From an uncultured Blautia sp. (GTDB lineage: Bacteria > Bacillota > Clostridia > Lachnospirales > Lachnospiraceae): a stretch of 5,400 nt of DNA. The stretch spans positions 1 through 5,400 of the forward strand of contig URWL01000161.1 of the NCBI GenBank assembly GCA_900551465.1, given 5' to 3'. This document shows positions 5,317 to 5,400 of this stretch, piece by piece (within the stretch, counting starts at the first letter, position 1; each line of letters opens with the position of its first letter). Made by a program: the position numbers and the translations under genes. The notes below the pieces were generated by a model. The model was not told the origin of the DNA, searched no databases, and saw nothing but the letters and a program-made list of their open reading frames with translations.

Positions 5317-5400
5317 TATTGAAACCTCATAAAAGCCCAAAGTCTCCCCTGAGATAGAAGGACTTGATTTTTGAATCTCAGAAGATAAGCTGTTTGATTC
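5305..5400 (-). CDS. Possible C-terminal end of a gene entering from the right edge
   Basis: A minus-strand frame is open from the window edge to a TGA at 5307-5305 (31 residues). It reads ESNSLSSEIQKSSPSISGET and ends LGFYEVSINSN. The stretch is Ser-rich and plausible as a protein tail, but it is too short to identify and an open frame of this length can occur by chance. It is in a different frame from the remnant at 5177-5299, so the two might be parts of one disrupted gene. Confidence 0.3.
   Translation of the reverse strand, partial: ESNSLSSEIQKSSPSISGETLGFYEVSINSN

Larger units (their letters stand above)
5087..5400. other. 314-base stretch without a confidently intact gene
   Basis: From left to right it holds the leader and promoter of the YARHG gene (up to 5154), a short stop-flanked coding remnant (5177-5299), a small palindrome (5302-5316) and an open minus-strand frame that enters from the right edge (5305-5400). 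I see no RNA gene, terminator hairpin or insertion-sequence end. Confidence 0.6.

Overview
The window looks like chromosomal DNA of a low-to-moderate GC Firmicute, most likely a gut clostridium of the Lachnospiraceae type. The reasons are strong AGGAGG ribosome binding sites, AT-rich promoters with TATAAT-like boxes, short lysine-rich Gram-positive signal peptides and a YARHG-domain secreted protein. This placement is an inference; no marker gene is present. Every gene I can support lies on the minus strand, so transcription runs from the right end of the window to the left.

Right to left (transcription order): 5400-5087 is a weakly coding stretch. It holds an open frame entering from the right edge, a short stop-flanked coding remnant, and the promoter of the next gene. 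At 5086-4277 is a secreted, very acidic YARHG-domain protein. At 4162-2756 is a 468-residue cytoplasmic, alpha-helical, charged protein of no family I recognise. At 2681-1998 is a secreted, very basic protein with a calcium-loop-like FG-GAP/VCBS-type motif. At 1858-1526 is a small one-membrane-segment protein that may be frameshifted near its C-terminus. At 1429-71 is a complete MATE-family multidrug/Na+ antiporter-type transporter, followed after about 50 bases by the ribosome binding site and first six codons of another gene that leaves the window at the left edge.

Two regulatory observations stand out. First, the two secreted-protein genes are preceded by near-identical promoter blocks: TCAGTATA, ten variable bases, then a 16-base element matching at 15 of 16 positions. 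The likeness continues into the ribosome binding site and start. They flank the unrecognised cytoplasmic gene, and their products carry opposite and extreme charge (roughly +30 and -34 by hand count). This suggests a small co-regulated secreted module, though no function is shown. Second, the MATE gene has a promoter whose -10 box lies inside a perfect 14-bp inverted repeat. The same repeat with its T-run forms an intrinsic terminator for the upstream gene, so one 33-bp element may act as both terminator and repressor operator.

No RNA genes, CRISPR array, complete insertion sequence or phage genes were seen. I do not see a clear-cut new defence or mobile system. The best candidate for an undescribed system is the 1998-5154 secreted/cytoplasmic/secreted gene set with its duplicated promoter.
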